Source: DSWT01 sp035415725
Lineage (GTDB): Bacteria; Chloroflexota; Anaerolineae; B4-G1; SLSP01
Reading direction: 5' to 3'
Length of the DNA: 23,233 nt
Assembly (NCBI GenBank): GCA_035415725.1
Contig: DAOOGN010000073.1
Location: 1 to 23,233, forward strand
Shown: positions 1 to 6,918 of the stretch, piece by piece
How positions within the stretch are numbered: position 1 is the stretch's first letter
Layout of the letters: every line of letters starts with the position of its first letter
Translations under genes and position numbers: made by a program
The notes under the pieces: generated by a model
The model's database searches: none
What the model saw: the letters and a program-made list of their open reading frames with translations, nothing else
What the model was told of the DNA's origin: nothing

Positions 1-170
1 ACAAATCCTCCGCCGCTTGATTCGAGCCAGGCTGGCGTAAGTCCTGTCTATTCAGACCAATAAACCTGGTGAAGCAACTGATTCCCTATAGCAGGTTTGG
101 CGCGGATTTTGGCATGCAAAGGACTCGTGGATGACGAGATAGGCGTGTTTCTACAAGTCTATCCCCCCTG

Positions 171-193
171 CCCCCTTCCCCCCAAGAAGGGGG
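171..193. repeat. C-rich/G-rich hairpin
   Basis: The arms CCCCCTTC (171-178) and GAAGGGGG (186-193) are perfectly complementary around a 7-nt loop, and the right arm is followed by ATTTTTG. The C-rich left arm and G-rich right arm resemble the hairpins at 2230-2261, 2323-2356 and 14461-14503. It may be a dispersed palindrome or a terminator of a gene lying to the left. Confidence 0.5.
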
Positions 194-353
194 ATTTTTG
201 TTGTCAACCCAATTTCGACCCCCAAAAATCCTGAAGAAGCATGATTTTTAGGTCGATGTCACTGACCTGATTCTTACATTGTACGCAAAAACGCGCCTTA
301 GCCAAGCGCTCAGCGGGTATAGTGCAAATGATGGGGAGACGCTCGGGTCGGTT

Positions 354-394
354 TCTGACCGCGCCCGTCTGTGCCCGGTGGTGGCGCGGTCAGA
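354..394. repeat. 12-bp perfect inverted repeat
   Basis: TCTGACCGCGCC at 354-365 is matched by GGCGCGGTCAGA at 383-394 around a 17-nt loop. The flanks (GGGTCGG on the left, CCGGCCC on the right) can extend the pairing with one wobble. It ends about 80 nt before the -35 of the guaB promoter, so it is probably not part of the guaB transcript. No T-tract follows on the plus strand. Its function is unknown. Confidence 0.5.
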
Positions 395-473
395 GCCGGC
401 CCCCGCTCTTCAGGCATCATGATCAGATGAACGTCTTCCTTTCTCCAATAATCTGTCTTATATCCGTGTTCAG

Positions 474-501
474 TTGCACTCCGTCTTGGTTCTGGTATGA
501 T
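474..501 (+). promoter_or_regulatory. Candidate sigma-70 promoter of guaB
   Basis: TTGCAC at 474-479 and TATGAT at 496-501 are separated by 16 nt, and TG at 493-494 gives an extended -10. The predicted start is near 508, which leaves a leader of about 75 nt before guaB. No purine-type riboswitch fold was recognised in that leader. Confidence 0.6.
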
Positions 502-572
502 GGATCAAATTTATACTCATCCGGCCCAAGCCCATCATGGAACTCCATGCGCATTGGGCGACAAGCTCATGA

Positions 573-578
573 AGGAGG
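573..578 (+). promoter_or_regulatory. guaB Shine-Dalgarno (decides between two adjacent ATGs)
   Basis: AGGAGG lies 3 nt before the ATG at 582 and 6 nt before the ATG at 585. The second spacing is the functional one in most bacteria. Confidence 0.7.
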
Positions 579-584
579 TGTATG

Positions 585-2060
585 ATGCATGAAACAATTT
601 TCAAGAAATTCGAGGCGTTAACATTCGACGATGTCCTTATCGTGCCGGGATATGCCGAGGTATTACCCGATCAAACCGACGTCAGCACGGCGCTGACGCC
701 AACCATCACCCTACACATCCCCATCCTCTCGGCAGCGATGGACACCGTCACCGAAGCGCTGCTGGCGATTGCATTGGCACGAGAAGGCGGCATGGGCATC
801 ATCCACCGCAACCTCTCGCCGGAAGACCAGGCAGCCGAAGTCGCCAAAGTCAAGCGGTCGCAATCGGGGATGATCGTGGACCCGATCACGTTGCCCACGA
901 CGGCGCTGTTAGGGGACGCCGAGCAGATTATGTCCACCTATCACATCAGCGGCGTGCCGATCATGGACGCCAACAACCACCTGGTCGGCATCATTACCAA
1001 CCGCGACTTCCGCTTTGTGGATGAGAAGGATTTCAACCAACCGGTAACGGCCTTTATGACGACGGAGGACATCATCACCGCTCCCATCGGCATCACGCTG
1101 GACGAAGCCAAGGGCATCCTGCACAAACATCGCATCGAGAAGCTGCCGTTGGTCGACGAAGACGGCGTCCTCAAAGGGCTGATTACAGTCAAAGACATCC
1201 AGAAGGCGCAAGATTTCCCCCATGCAGCCAAAGATGCCCAAGGACGCCTGGTCGTAGGGGCAGCCGTGGGTGTGGGGGCAGATTTGGAGGAGCGACTGAG
1301 CCTGATGGTCCCAATGGGGCTGGACGTCGTCGTGATCGATACAGCGCACGGCCATTCGGCGGGCGTGCTCCGCGCCATCGAGCGCCTCCGCCGCCGTTGG
1401 CCCGATCTGCCCATCGTCGCCGGGAACGTGGTGACAGCGGGGGGCACGGAGACGCTCATCAAGGCCGGGGCCAGCGCCATCAAGGTGGGCGTAGGCGCGG
1501 GGTCGATCTGCACCACGCGCATCATCGCCGGGGCCGGGATGCCACAGCTCAGCGCCATCCACGAGTGCGCGCAGGCGGCGGAACCTTACGGCGTGTCCAT
1601 CATCGCGGATGGCGGCATCAAGTACAGCGGGGACATCGTCAAAGCACTGGCAGCGGGCGCCCACGTGGTGATGTTGGGTAGTATGCTCGCCGGGTTGGAC
1701 GAAGCGCCGGGTGAGGTCGTCTACTACGATGGACGGCGCTTCAAGGAGTACCGCGGGATGGGCAGCCTGGGCGCGATGCGCGGTTACGGGCGCGACCGCT
1801 ACGGCACAGGCCAGGGCGGCAGCGGCAAGCTCGTTCCTGAAGGCGTCGAGGGGCGTGTGCCCTACAAGGGGCCGTTGCACGACTACATCTACCAACTCGT
1901 CGGCGGCCTGCGCGCCGGGCTAGGTTATGCGGGCGCAGCCAGCCTGGACGAATTACGCGCCAAGGCACAGTTCACGCGCATCACCAACGCCGGGCTGATC
2001 GAGAGCCATCCGCATGACGTTATCATCACCAAAGAACCGCCGAATTATCAGGTAGGCTAA
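585..2060 (+). CDS. guaB: Inosine-5'-monophosphate dehydrogenase
   Basis: IMPDH oxidises IMP to XMP with NAD+, the committed step of GMP synthesis in the cytoplasm. The 491-residue product has the usual bacterial length and layout: an N-terminal TIM-barrel start (LTFDDVLIVPGY), a CBS-domain pair at roughly residues 92-205, and then the rest of the barrel. The catalytic loop GSICTTRIIAGAG carries the nucleophilic cysteine at residue 309. GGIKYSGDIVKALAAGA and the flap region with GYGRDRYGTGQ follow. Two ATGs sit side by side at 582 and 585. AGGAGG at 573-578 is only 3 nt from the first but 6 nt from the second, so 585 is chosen. The gene is monocistronic as far as can be seen. It converges on the minus-strand gene ending at 2409, with a hairpin cluster between them. 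Confidence 0.97.
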   Translation: MHETIFKKFEALTFDDVLIVPGYAEVLPDQTDVSTALTPTITLHIPILSAAMDTVTEALLAIALAREGGMGIIHRNLSPEDQAAEVAKVKRSQSGMIVDPITLPTTALLGDAEQIMSTYHISGVPIMDANNHLVGIITNRDFRFVDEKDFNQPVTAFMTTEDIITAPIGITLDEAKGILHKHRIEKLPLVDEDGVLKGLITVKDIQKAQDFPHAAKDAQGRLVVGAAVGVGADLEERLSLMVPMGLDVVVIDTAHGHSAGVLRAIERLRRRWPDLPIVAGNVVTAGGTETLIKAGASAIKVGVGAGSICTTRIIAGAGMPQLSAIHECAQAAEPYGVSIIADGGIKYSGDIVKALAAGAHVVMLGSMLAGLDEAPGEVVYYDGRRFKEYRGMGSLGAMRGYGRDRYGTGQGGSGKLVPEGVEGRVPYKGPLHDYIYQLVGGLRAGLGYAGAASLDELRAKAQFTRITNAGLIESHPHDVIITKEPPNYQVG

Positions 2061-2229
2061 CGCTGTCGTACACGACACGCGGCAAAGGCTGATACAACCT
2101 CTGCCGCGAACTTTGTATACTGCTCACGGCCATCATCTTTCAAATCTCGTGACGGCTCAGCCTGGCGACTCACTATCCAGACGGCCATGGACGAACCTGA
2201 GTAATCCGTAGCTTTCGCCCTTCCCCCTG

Positions 2230-2261
2230 CCCCCTCCCCAGCGCAGACGCTGGGGAGGGGG
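2230..2261. terminator. Perfect 14-bp hairpin, guaB 3' side
   Basis: CCCCCTCCCCAGCG (2230-2243) and CGCTGGGGAGGGGG (2248-2261) pair without mismatch around a CAGA loop. The downstream sequence is A-rich rather than T-rich on the plus strand, so rho-independent action on guaB is not textbook. It could equally be a dispersed palindrome. Confidence 0.55.
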
Positions 2262-2272
2262 AGAAAAATAAG

Positions 2273-2311
2273 GGGTTTTTGCCGGTGGGCTGCGCCCGCC
2301 GGCAAAAACCC
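2273..2311. terminator. 18-bp hairpin with A/T flanks, possible bidirectional terminator
   Basis: The arm at 2273-2290 (G3 T5 GCCGGTGGGC) pairs with 2294-2311 (GCCCGCCGGC A5 C3) around a TGC loop, with a single G-U wobble. The T5/A5 runs inside the stem make it look like a terminator in either direction. It sits between two convergent genes. Confidence 0.6.
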
Positions 2312-2322
2312 ACAAAAAAAGT

Positions 2323-2356
2323 CCCCTTCCCCCCGCGTTGACGCGGAGGGAAGGGG
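2323..2356. repeat. 15-bp hairpin with one mismatch
   Basis: CCCCTTCCCCCCGCG at 2323-2337 pairs with CGCGGAGGGAAGGGG at 2342-2356 around a TTGA loop, with one mismatch. The composition is the same as in the hairpins at 171 and 2230. A T-rich run follows its left arm when read on the minus strand, so it could help end the minus-strand operon. Confidence 0.5.
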
Positions 2357-2408
2357 CAGGAGAGAGATGGAATGGATTTTAACGGATCGAGAAATCAACA
2401 CCGGCCTA

Positions 2409-3317
2409 TTATTCCGCACCGGGCAGCGTGGGCGGGGTCTTCGGCGCGCGTTTGCGGCGTCCAAAGATCAATCGCAAGCCCTTGATGACCAGGTAGAACA
2501 ATCCCCCTACAAAGAGCACTATCGGAATGACGAGGATGACGATACGAATCAAGGCATTGATCAACCATTGAAAGGCCTCGATCAGCGCCTGGAAGGACTC
2601 TTTCGCCACACCGCCGGGCCGCCATCCGGCAATCTCAATCGGCTGCGAGAGTTCGTCGGGCGTGAGGGAAACGGTGATCGTCGCCATCGCCACAGAACGT
2701 TCCAGGTATTGCATGCGGCCTTTCGTCTGCTCGATATCCACCTGCGTCTGGCTCAACTGCTCGTAGACGGCGAGGACGGCTTCGGTATCCTCGGCCTCTT
2801 CCATCAACTGCTCCAGACGCTCGGCTTTGGCCTCCAACGCGCGCAGGCGGGATTCCAGGTCCACATATTCCTGGGTCACGTCCTGCGTACCGACGGTCTC
2901 CTGCGTGACTTCCAGCGCCAGTGCCCGCAAATCGGACATCATCTCGTTGAACTGGTCGGCGGGCAAGCGCAGGGTCAGGGTCATGCGCCGCAGGCCGCCG
3001 CTGTAGGTGTAACTGCTGGAGTTGCTGACGTAGCCGCCCCTCTCTTCAACCATGCGAGTGATGTCTTCCTGAGCGACATCGGAATCTTTGACCACGAGGG
3101 AGATCTCGGCGTTGTAGATGATCATCTTGGCCAGTTCGGCGGCCTGTTGAGGATTGACAGCAGCCGTGCTCCAGGCGGCAGCACTGTCGGCATTCCGTTC
3201 ACCCCCCCGCTCTTCACGGGGCGCTTCCACGATCTGCGGTGTGGGTTCAGCCTTCGTGGCGCAACCGGTTACAATGAGAACTACAACCAACCCCAGAGCA
3301 ACTAATTTGTATTTCAT
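2409..3317 (-). CDS. DUF4349 family lipoprotein
   Basis: This is a predicted cell-surface lipoprotein of unknown function. The N-terminus is a lipoprotein signal with the lipobox cysteine at residue 19 (IVTGC). The body at about residues 65-225 is a DUF4349 domain: IIYNAEISLVVKD at its start, GGYVSNSSS, then VTQEYVDLESRLRALEAKAERLEQLM, a coiled coil, and MATITVSL at its end. A hydrophobic helix at about 253-282 and a basic tail complete it, as in most family members. AAGGAGG stands 7 nt before the ATG. It is the last gene of the minus-strand series, 66 nt after the metallophosphoesterase, and may be co-transcribed with it. The fold is recognised; the role is not known. Confidence 0.9.
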   Translation of the reverse strand: MKYKLVALGLVVVLIVTGCATKAEPTPQIVEAPREERGGERNADSAAAWSTAAVNPQQAAELAKMIIYNAEISLVVKDSDVAQEDITRMVEERGGYVSNSSSYTYSGGLRRMTLTLRLPADQFNEMMSDLRALALEVTQETVGTQDVTQEYVDLESRLRALEAKAERLEQLMEEAEDTEAVLAVYEQLSQTQVDIEQTKGRMQYLERSVAMATITVSLTPDELSQPIEIAGWRPGGVAKESFQALIEAFQWLINALIRIVILVIPIVLFVGGLFYLVIKGLRLIFGRRKRAPKTPPTLPGAE

Positions 3318-3383
3318 GGATTTCCTCCTTATTCCAATCTACAGTCAGGACGTCAGGGTGCCCGGCAAAGTTCCGCACCGCAC

Positions 3384-4112
3384 TCAACGTCCCATCTGCA
3401 GACGGTCGATCAGGCGCTGCGGCAGGCCACGAGCGCGCATCCGCTCCTGGGTGATCTCCACGGCATAGGAGATGCGCCGGAATTCCCACGTCATTTGTGT
3501 GGTGTCCAGGATAGCATAACTGGCGCGTGGGTCGCCATCGCGCGGCTGACCGACACTGCCCGGGTTGAGGATCAGCCGCCGTTCTTTCAACGACAGCGGA
3601 ACTCCCGGGTCAGGCAAGAGAATCTGCGCCTGATTGATGCTGGCGTTCCATTCAAAGGCCAGTGGCAAGTGGGTGTGTCCAACCAACGCGACCTGGAAAT
3701 CGTGCGCCGCAAAGTTTTCTTTGGCCGAGCGCACGTCAACCAGATATTCCCAGATCGGTTCGCGGGGACTGCCGTGGACTAGCAAAAGATCCTCGATCCG
3801 CACCGTCGTCGGCAGATCAGACAGGAAGGTGCGGTTTTCGGTCGATAGTTCGTGTTGCGTCCAATAAAGCGCCTGGCGAGCATCGTTGTTGAAGATGAGC
3901 AAATCGGCCCGCCCAATGGCGCCCCAATCGTGGTTTCCCACAATGCACGTCAGCGGAAATTCCTGCACACGCTCTACACATTCGTTAGGATTCGGCCCAT
4001 ATCCGATCATGTCACCGAGACATAGCACTGCGTCGAAAGGCTGTGCATCCATCAACACCATCTGCAGGGCCGAAAAATTGCCATGAATGTCCGAAATCAC
4101 TAAATAATGCAT
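3384..4112 (-). CDS. Metallophosphoesterase (YfcE/MJ0936-like)
   Basis: This is a calcineurin-like phosphoesterase, a cytosolic di-metal hydrolase of phosphate mono- or diesters with unknown substrate. All family motifs are present in order: SDIHGN with D8 and H10, GDMIGYG with D34, GNHD with N60 and H61, LVHGSPR with H113, and GHTH with H146 and H148. The 242-residue length is normal for the COG0639/YfcE-like branch. AGGGGAG lies 7 nt before the ATG. A candidate promoter lies in the 164-nt gap behind birA, so this gene and the lipoprotein after it may form their own unit. Confidence 0.93.
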   Translation of the reverse strand: MHYLVISDIHGNFSALQMVLMDAQPFDAVLCLGDMIGYGPNPNECVERVQEFPLTCIVGNHDWGAIGRADLLIFNNDARQALYWTQHELSTENRTFLSDLPTTVRIEDLLLVHGSPREPIWEYLVDVRSAKENFAAHDFQVALVGHTHLPLAFEWNASINQAQILLPDPGVPLSLKERRLILNPGSVGQPRDGDPRASYAILDTTQMTWEFRRISYAVEITQERMRARGLPQRLIDRLQMGR

Positions 4113-4131
4113 GGTTGCGCTCCCCTGAAAA

Positions 4132-4159
4132 TAGTCCAGTAGTCTTTAGTCCAGTAGTC
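4132..4159. repeat. Short tandem direct repeat, 13 nt twice
   Basis: TAGTCCAGTAGTC occurs at 4132-4144 and again at 4147-4159, a 15-nt period. It lies 20-47 nt upstream of the phosphoesterase start, within its leader. It could be a binding site for a regulator or simple slippage. Confidence 0.5.
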
Positions 4160-4253
4160 GGACAGTCATTTTCACCCCACCGCCGGTGAACCGCAGGTCA
4201 ATGCTGAATTCCCTTGAAAATAGTTGTAATTGCCACTCGAAAAAGTCCTCCCG

Positions 4254-4280
4254 ATTATAGTCCTCTCGCCCAGAAATCAA
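4254..4280 (-). promoter_or_regulatory. Candidate promoter for the phosphoesterase-lipoprotein pair
   Basis: Read on the minus strand, a perfect TATAAT (plus-strand 4254-4259) follows TTGATT (4275-4280) after 15 nt, a short spacer. The leader to the ATG at 4112 would be about 135 nt. The -35 overlaps the 3' end of birA. Confidence 0.4.
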
Positions 4281-5047
4281 GGGCGCAGGCTCACGTCGCC
4301 TGTGGAGAAACGTTGTTGACAACCGGCGGGGAGACGCAGTAACAGCGCGCCGCTATCATCCACATCCTCGGCAACGCCGGTGAAAACGCCGGTCGGTGTT
4401 TGAACCCGAACGGTAGCGCCGATCCATGCCAGACGCTGCCGCCACTGCGGCAATGGATCAATGCCGGCGCGGAATACGGCGCTGTGCTCCTCCACGTGAT
4501 GAAGAAAAGCGTCCAGCAGTGCAACACGTTCAACCGGCTGCCCGCTCTCAACCAGGAGACTGGTCGCATTGGGCGCCAGATCAGACAGGGAGGCGGGTGG
4601 CACATTCACGTTCAAGCCGATGCCAACGACGAGGAAAGGCGGCGCGTCGGGCGCGGTGCCCACCTCGCTCAACATGCCGGCAACTTTGCGCCACGTGCCC
4701 TCACGGGTGATGATGAGATCGTTGGGCCATTTGAGCTGCGCAGCCTGACCGGTCACATCAATGACGGCGTCGGCCAGGGCCACTCCACAGAGCATAGTGA
4801 TGCGCGGCGCGGTGTAGGAGAAGGGTTCCGCCGGGCGAAAAAGCAGCGACATCAACAGTGACGTTCCCGGCGGCGCAAACCAACGCCGCTCCAGCCGCCC
4901 CCGTCCCGCCGTCTGCTCGTCGGCGATGAAAACCAGACCTTCCGTCGCGCCCTGTCGCCCCGCCTCCAGCGCCAGCGTGTTGGTCGACGTGACGCGCTCC
5001 AGATAGCGGATGTCCCATCCCTCGCGGCGAAAATCACCCAACGGCAC
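4277..5047 (-). CDS. birA: Biotin-[acetyl-CoA-carboxylase] ligase, class I (no DNA-binding domain)
   Basis: This enzyme activates biotin with ATP and transfers it to the biotin carboxyl carrier lysine. Visible motifs are TSTN (20-23), AGRGR with RRW (47-56), the biotin-binding KWPNDL (106-111), KVAGMLSEV (121-129) and GIGLNVN (about 142-148), followed by a small C-terminal beta domain ending in GDVSL. There is no N-terminal helix-turn-helix, so this is a class I ligase that should not act as the biotin operon repressor. The start is a GTG with a weak AGAGG 8 nt upstream; the ATGs just upstream are in another frame. It begins 23 nt after the M23 peptidase gene, so it is probably co-transcribed with it. 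Confidence 0.93.
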   Translation of the reverse strand: MPLGDFRREGWDIRYLERVTSTNTLALEAGRQGATEGLVFIADEQTAGRGRLERRWFAPPGTSLLMSLLFRPAEPFSYTAPRITMLCGVALADAVIDVTGQAAQLKWPNDLIITREGTWRKVAGMLSEVGTAPDAPPFLVVGIGLNVNVPPASLSDLAPNATSLLVESGQPVERVALLDAFLHHVEEHSAVFRAGIDPLPQWRQRLAWIGATVRVQTPTGVFTGVAEDVDDSGALLLRLPAGCQQRFSTGDVSLRP

Positions 5048-5070
5048 CGCATCATCCTCTTACTTGCCCG

Positions 5071-6513
5071 TCAAAAATCCGTTCCAGCGGTGCTATCCGT
5101 CGACAACCCTGCCTCAGTCAGGCCGTACACCCACTGCAAAGGACTCACGGCTGTTCCGTTGACCCACAGTTCCCAGTGCAGGTGGGGGCCGGTCGAAAAG
5201 CCGGTGTTGCCGACGGCGCCGATGATCTCCCCCGGCGTTACTTTCTGCCCCACGGTGACATCGATACGCGAGAGGTGCCAGTAGCCGGTGACGATGCCCC
5301 AGCCGTGATCGATGAGGATCGCTCTGCCGCGCACAACCAGCGGCTCCGCCAACACGACGACACCGGAGGCCGGAGCATAGACCGGCGCCCCGATCTCGGC
5401 GCGGAAATCGGTCCCTTCGTGGAAACTGCCAAAGCCGTATCCATACGACCGCCGCGAGCCGTAGTATGAAGTCACAGAAGCCTGCAACGGGTATCGAAAG
5501 GGGAATTCCCACATGCGCTCTGTGGAACGCAGCCGGCGCAACGCCGCCACCTTGACGCGCTCTTGCTGTGAGAGTGTCGGGTCGAGCAACGACTGCCGGT
5601 CGGCGGGTACATCGAGACGTTCGTAGTCGTAACGCCCCGGCGCGACGACGAGTGACACCACCAGCACCGTTTCGTCTGCCGGGGTTTGAATCCGCAAGGC
5701 AACGTCGTAAACGCCAGGGTCAAGCAGGGGGGGAACGGCCACAAAGCCCAAGAGATGGGTGTCGTCCTGGGCGTAACACGGTTCGGTCGCCTCCAGATAA
5801 GTGACGGTGCATACGGCTGGTGTCGCCGTTTCGAGGGTCAGCACCGCGGTTTGTCCACGCGCCACCGGTTGCGGCGTTAAAGTCAATTTCACAATGGGAT
5901 GCGGCAACAGAGGCGACGGTTCCACGCCAGGACGCAGGAACAGCGCGCCGGCGTAGAGCGGCCGAGGATGCAGGCGCAGGGTCATCCAGTAGGGAACATC
6001 GTAACGCAGTGCCAGGGCAAGGCGGGTGTCCAGCGGCGTCGCCGTGGTTAGGACGCCGGCGGGTAACAGGTCAGGGAGATAAAGCGTCTGCCCTACCCGT
6101 AGTAGGTTGGGATTGACCAGCCCGTTAGCGCGCGCCACATCCTCCCACGGCAGTCCGGCCCGCTGCGCGAGGGACAAGAGCGTGTCGCCCAGCGCCACGG
6201 AATAGGCTGTCCTGGGGGTCTTGGCCGCATCCGGCAAGCGCAACGTCTGCCCAATGTAGACATGATGCGGATCCTGAAGCGCGTTAAGTTGTTGCAGTTC
6301 AGTGACATTGGTCCCGAAGCGTGCGGCAACGGACGATAAAGTGTCGCCCGGCTGCACAACGTAAGCAGGCGATGGCGGGGGCGGCTCTTCTTCCTGGGCG
6401 AGTGCAACCCGGGGCACAAACGCCAGCATACTAAGGAACGCCATCCATAGAAACGAATAGCGCAGAATAGTTTCACGGGATTTCCCCATGGGGAGACCAA
6501 AGCGGGGCGTCAT
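5071..6513 (-). CDS. Secreted LysM / M23-family peptidoglycan endopeptidase
   Basis: This is an exported cell-wall hydrolase. A signal peptide (residues 1-39, ending VALA) is followed by a proline-rich linker. Two LysM domains (about 50-94 and 103-147, each with GDTL and a YIGQTL/RVGQTL end) should bind glycan. A 180-residue middle part of unclear family follows. The C-terminal M23 domain has the zinc ligands H365 and D369 in HEGTDF, H413 in YWHLS, and H444/H446 in GPHLHWEL. All catalytic positions are present, so it is probably active on peptide cross-bridges. It starts 15 nt after the DUF192 gene with only a weak AAGG ribosome site. An internal ATG at residue 9 is a possible alternative start. 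Confidence 0.93.
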   Translation of the reverse strand: MTPRFGLPMGKSRETILRYSFLWMAFLSMLAFVPRVALAQEEEPPPPSPAYVVQPGDTLSSVAARFGTNVTELQQLNALQDPHHVYIGQTLRLPDAAKTPRTAYSVALGDTLLSLAQRAGLPWEDVARANGLVNPNLLRVGQTLYLPDLLPAGVLTTATPLDTRLALALRYDVPYWMTLRLHPRPLYAGALFLRPGVEPSPLLPHPIVKLTLTPQPVARGQTAVLTLETATPAVCTVTYLEATEPCYAQDDTHLLGFVAVPPLLDPGVYDVALRIQTPADETVLVVSLVVAPGRYDYERLDVPADRQSLLDPTLSQQERVKVAALRRLRSTERMWEFPFRYPLQASVTSYYGSRRSYGYGFGSFHEGTDFRAEIGAPVYAPASGVVVLAEPLVVRGRAILIDHGWGIVTGYWHLSRIDVTVGQKVTPGEIIGAVGNTGFSTGPHLHWELWVNGTAVSPLQWVYGLTEAGLSTDSTAGTDF

Positions 6514-6528
6514 TGTCAGATTACGACC

Positions 6529-6918
6529 TTATGCCGCCTCCGACCGAATCGAAAGCCGTTCTCCGACGCGCACCCACGTCAACAATGCCGGCGGACCTTC
6601 GAGGTAATAGCGGGCCGGCGACTGCGGCGCGTAGTAGGGGCGGAACGGCTTTGCCAGCTTGGCATCCACCACCGTGCCGTCCGCCGCCAGCCACACGACG
6701 CCGATGTCGAAAAAGACAAAAAACATGTGGATCGATGTTCCCAGCCGGCTTTCCGCGCTCTCGATAAAGAGTAGCCCTTCATCCGCCGGCAGGGAGCGCC
6801 GAAAGGTCAATCCTCGCAGACGACACAGGAAAGTATCACAACGCCGGACCCGCAATGGCAAGGCGGTGCCGTCTTCATGACAAAGGGAAACCAGGCTGGC
6901 ACCGCGGCGCTGGTTCAT
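6529..6918 (-). CDS. DUF192 family protein
   Basis: This is a small (129 residues) DUF192/COG1430 protein of unknown biochemical role. The family core is clear: CDTFLCRLRGLTFRRSLPADEGLLF, then the SIHMFFVFFDIGVVWL strand pair, DAKLAKPFRPYYAP, and a YYLEGPP segment near the end. Many family members are exported, but no signal peptide is visible here. Its ATG overlaps the stop of the histidine kinase gene (ATGA arrangement), so translation is likely coupled. Confidence 0.88.
   Translation of the reverse strand: MNQRRGASLVSLCHEDGTALPLRVRRCDTFLCRLRGLTFRRSLPADEGLLFIESAESRLGTSIHMFFVFFDIGVVWLAADGTVVDAKLAKPFRPYYAPQSPARYYLEGPPALLTWVRVGERLSIRSEAA

Larger units (their letters stand above)
1..473. other. 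Non-coding stretch upstream of guaB with several inverted repeats
   Basis: I see no credible gene here: the open frames lack ribosome sites and family resemblance. The stretch holds several inverted repeats. AGTCCT at 40-45 can pair with AGGACT at 120-125, enclosing GTCT/AGAC (46-57) and AAACCTG/CAGGTTT (62-68 with 92-98). A C-rich hairpin occupies 171-193. A hairpin with arms at 216-230 and 243-255 follows. A perfect 12-bp inverted repeat has arms at 354-365 and 383-394. All of these lie upstream of the guaB promoter, so they are more likely the 3' end of an upstream unit, or dispersed palindromes, than a guaB leader. Confidence 0.5.
2061..2408. other. Convergent intergenic region with three consecutive hairpins
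   Basis: This 348-nt stretch lies between the 3' ends of guaB (plus) and the DUF4349 gene (minus). It holds no convincing gene. Its right half is occupied by three strong hairpins, listed separately, which presumably stop transcription from one or both sides. Confidence 0.7.

Noticed and set aside
502..584. Purine or PRPP-type riboswitch in the guaB leader
   Set aside because: None of the conserved core motifs of these classes is present in the short leader.
322..585. 87-codon frame ahead of guaB
   Set aside because: It runs through the inverted repeat and the guaB promoter, has no ribosome site and resembles nothing known to me.
909..1895. Long open frame on the minus strand opposite guaB
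   Set aside because: It lies entirely over guaB, has no ribosome site or family resemblance, and is explained by the GC-rich codon use of guaB.
2367..3305. 312-codon open frame on the plus strand
   Set aside because: It is antisense to the DUF4349 lipoprotein, whose lipobox, domain and Shine-Dalgarno are clear.
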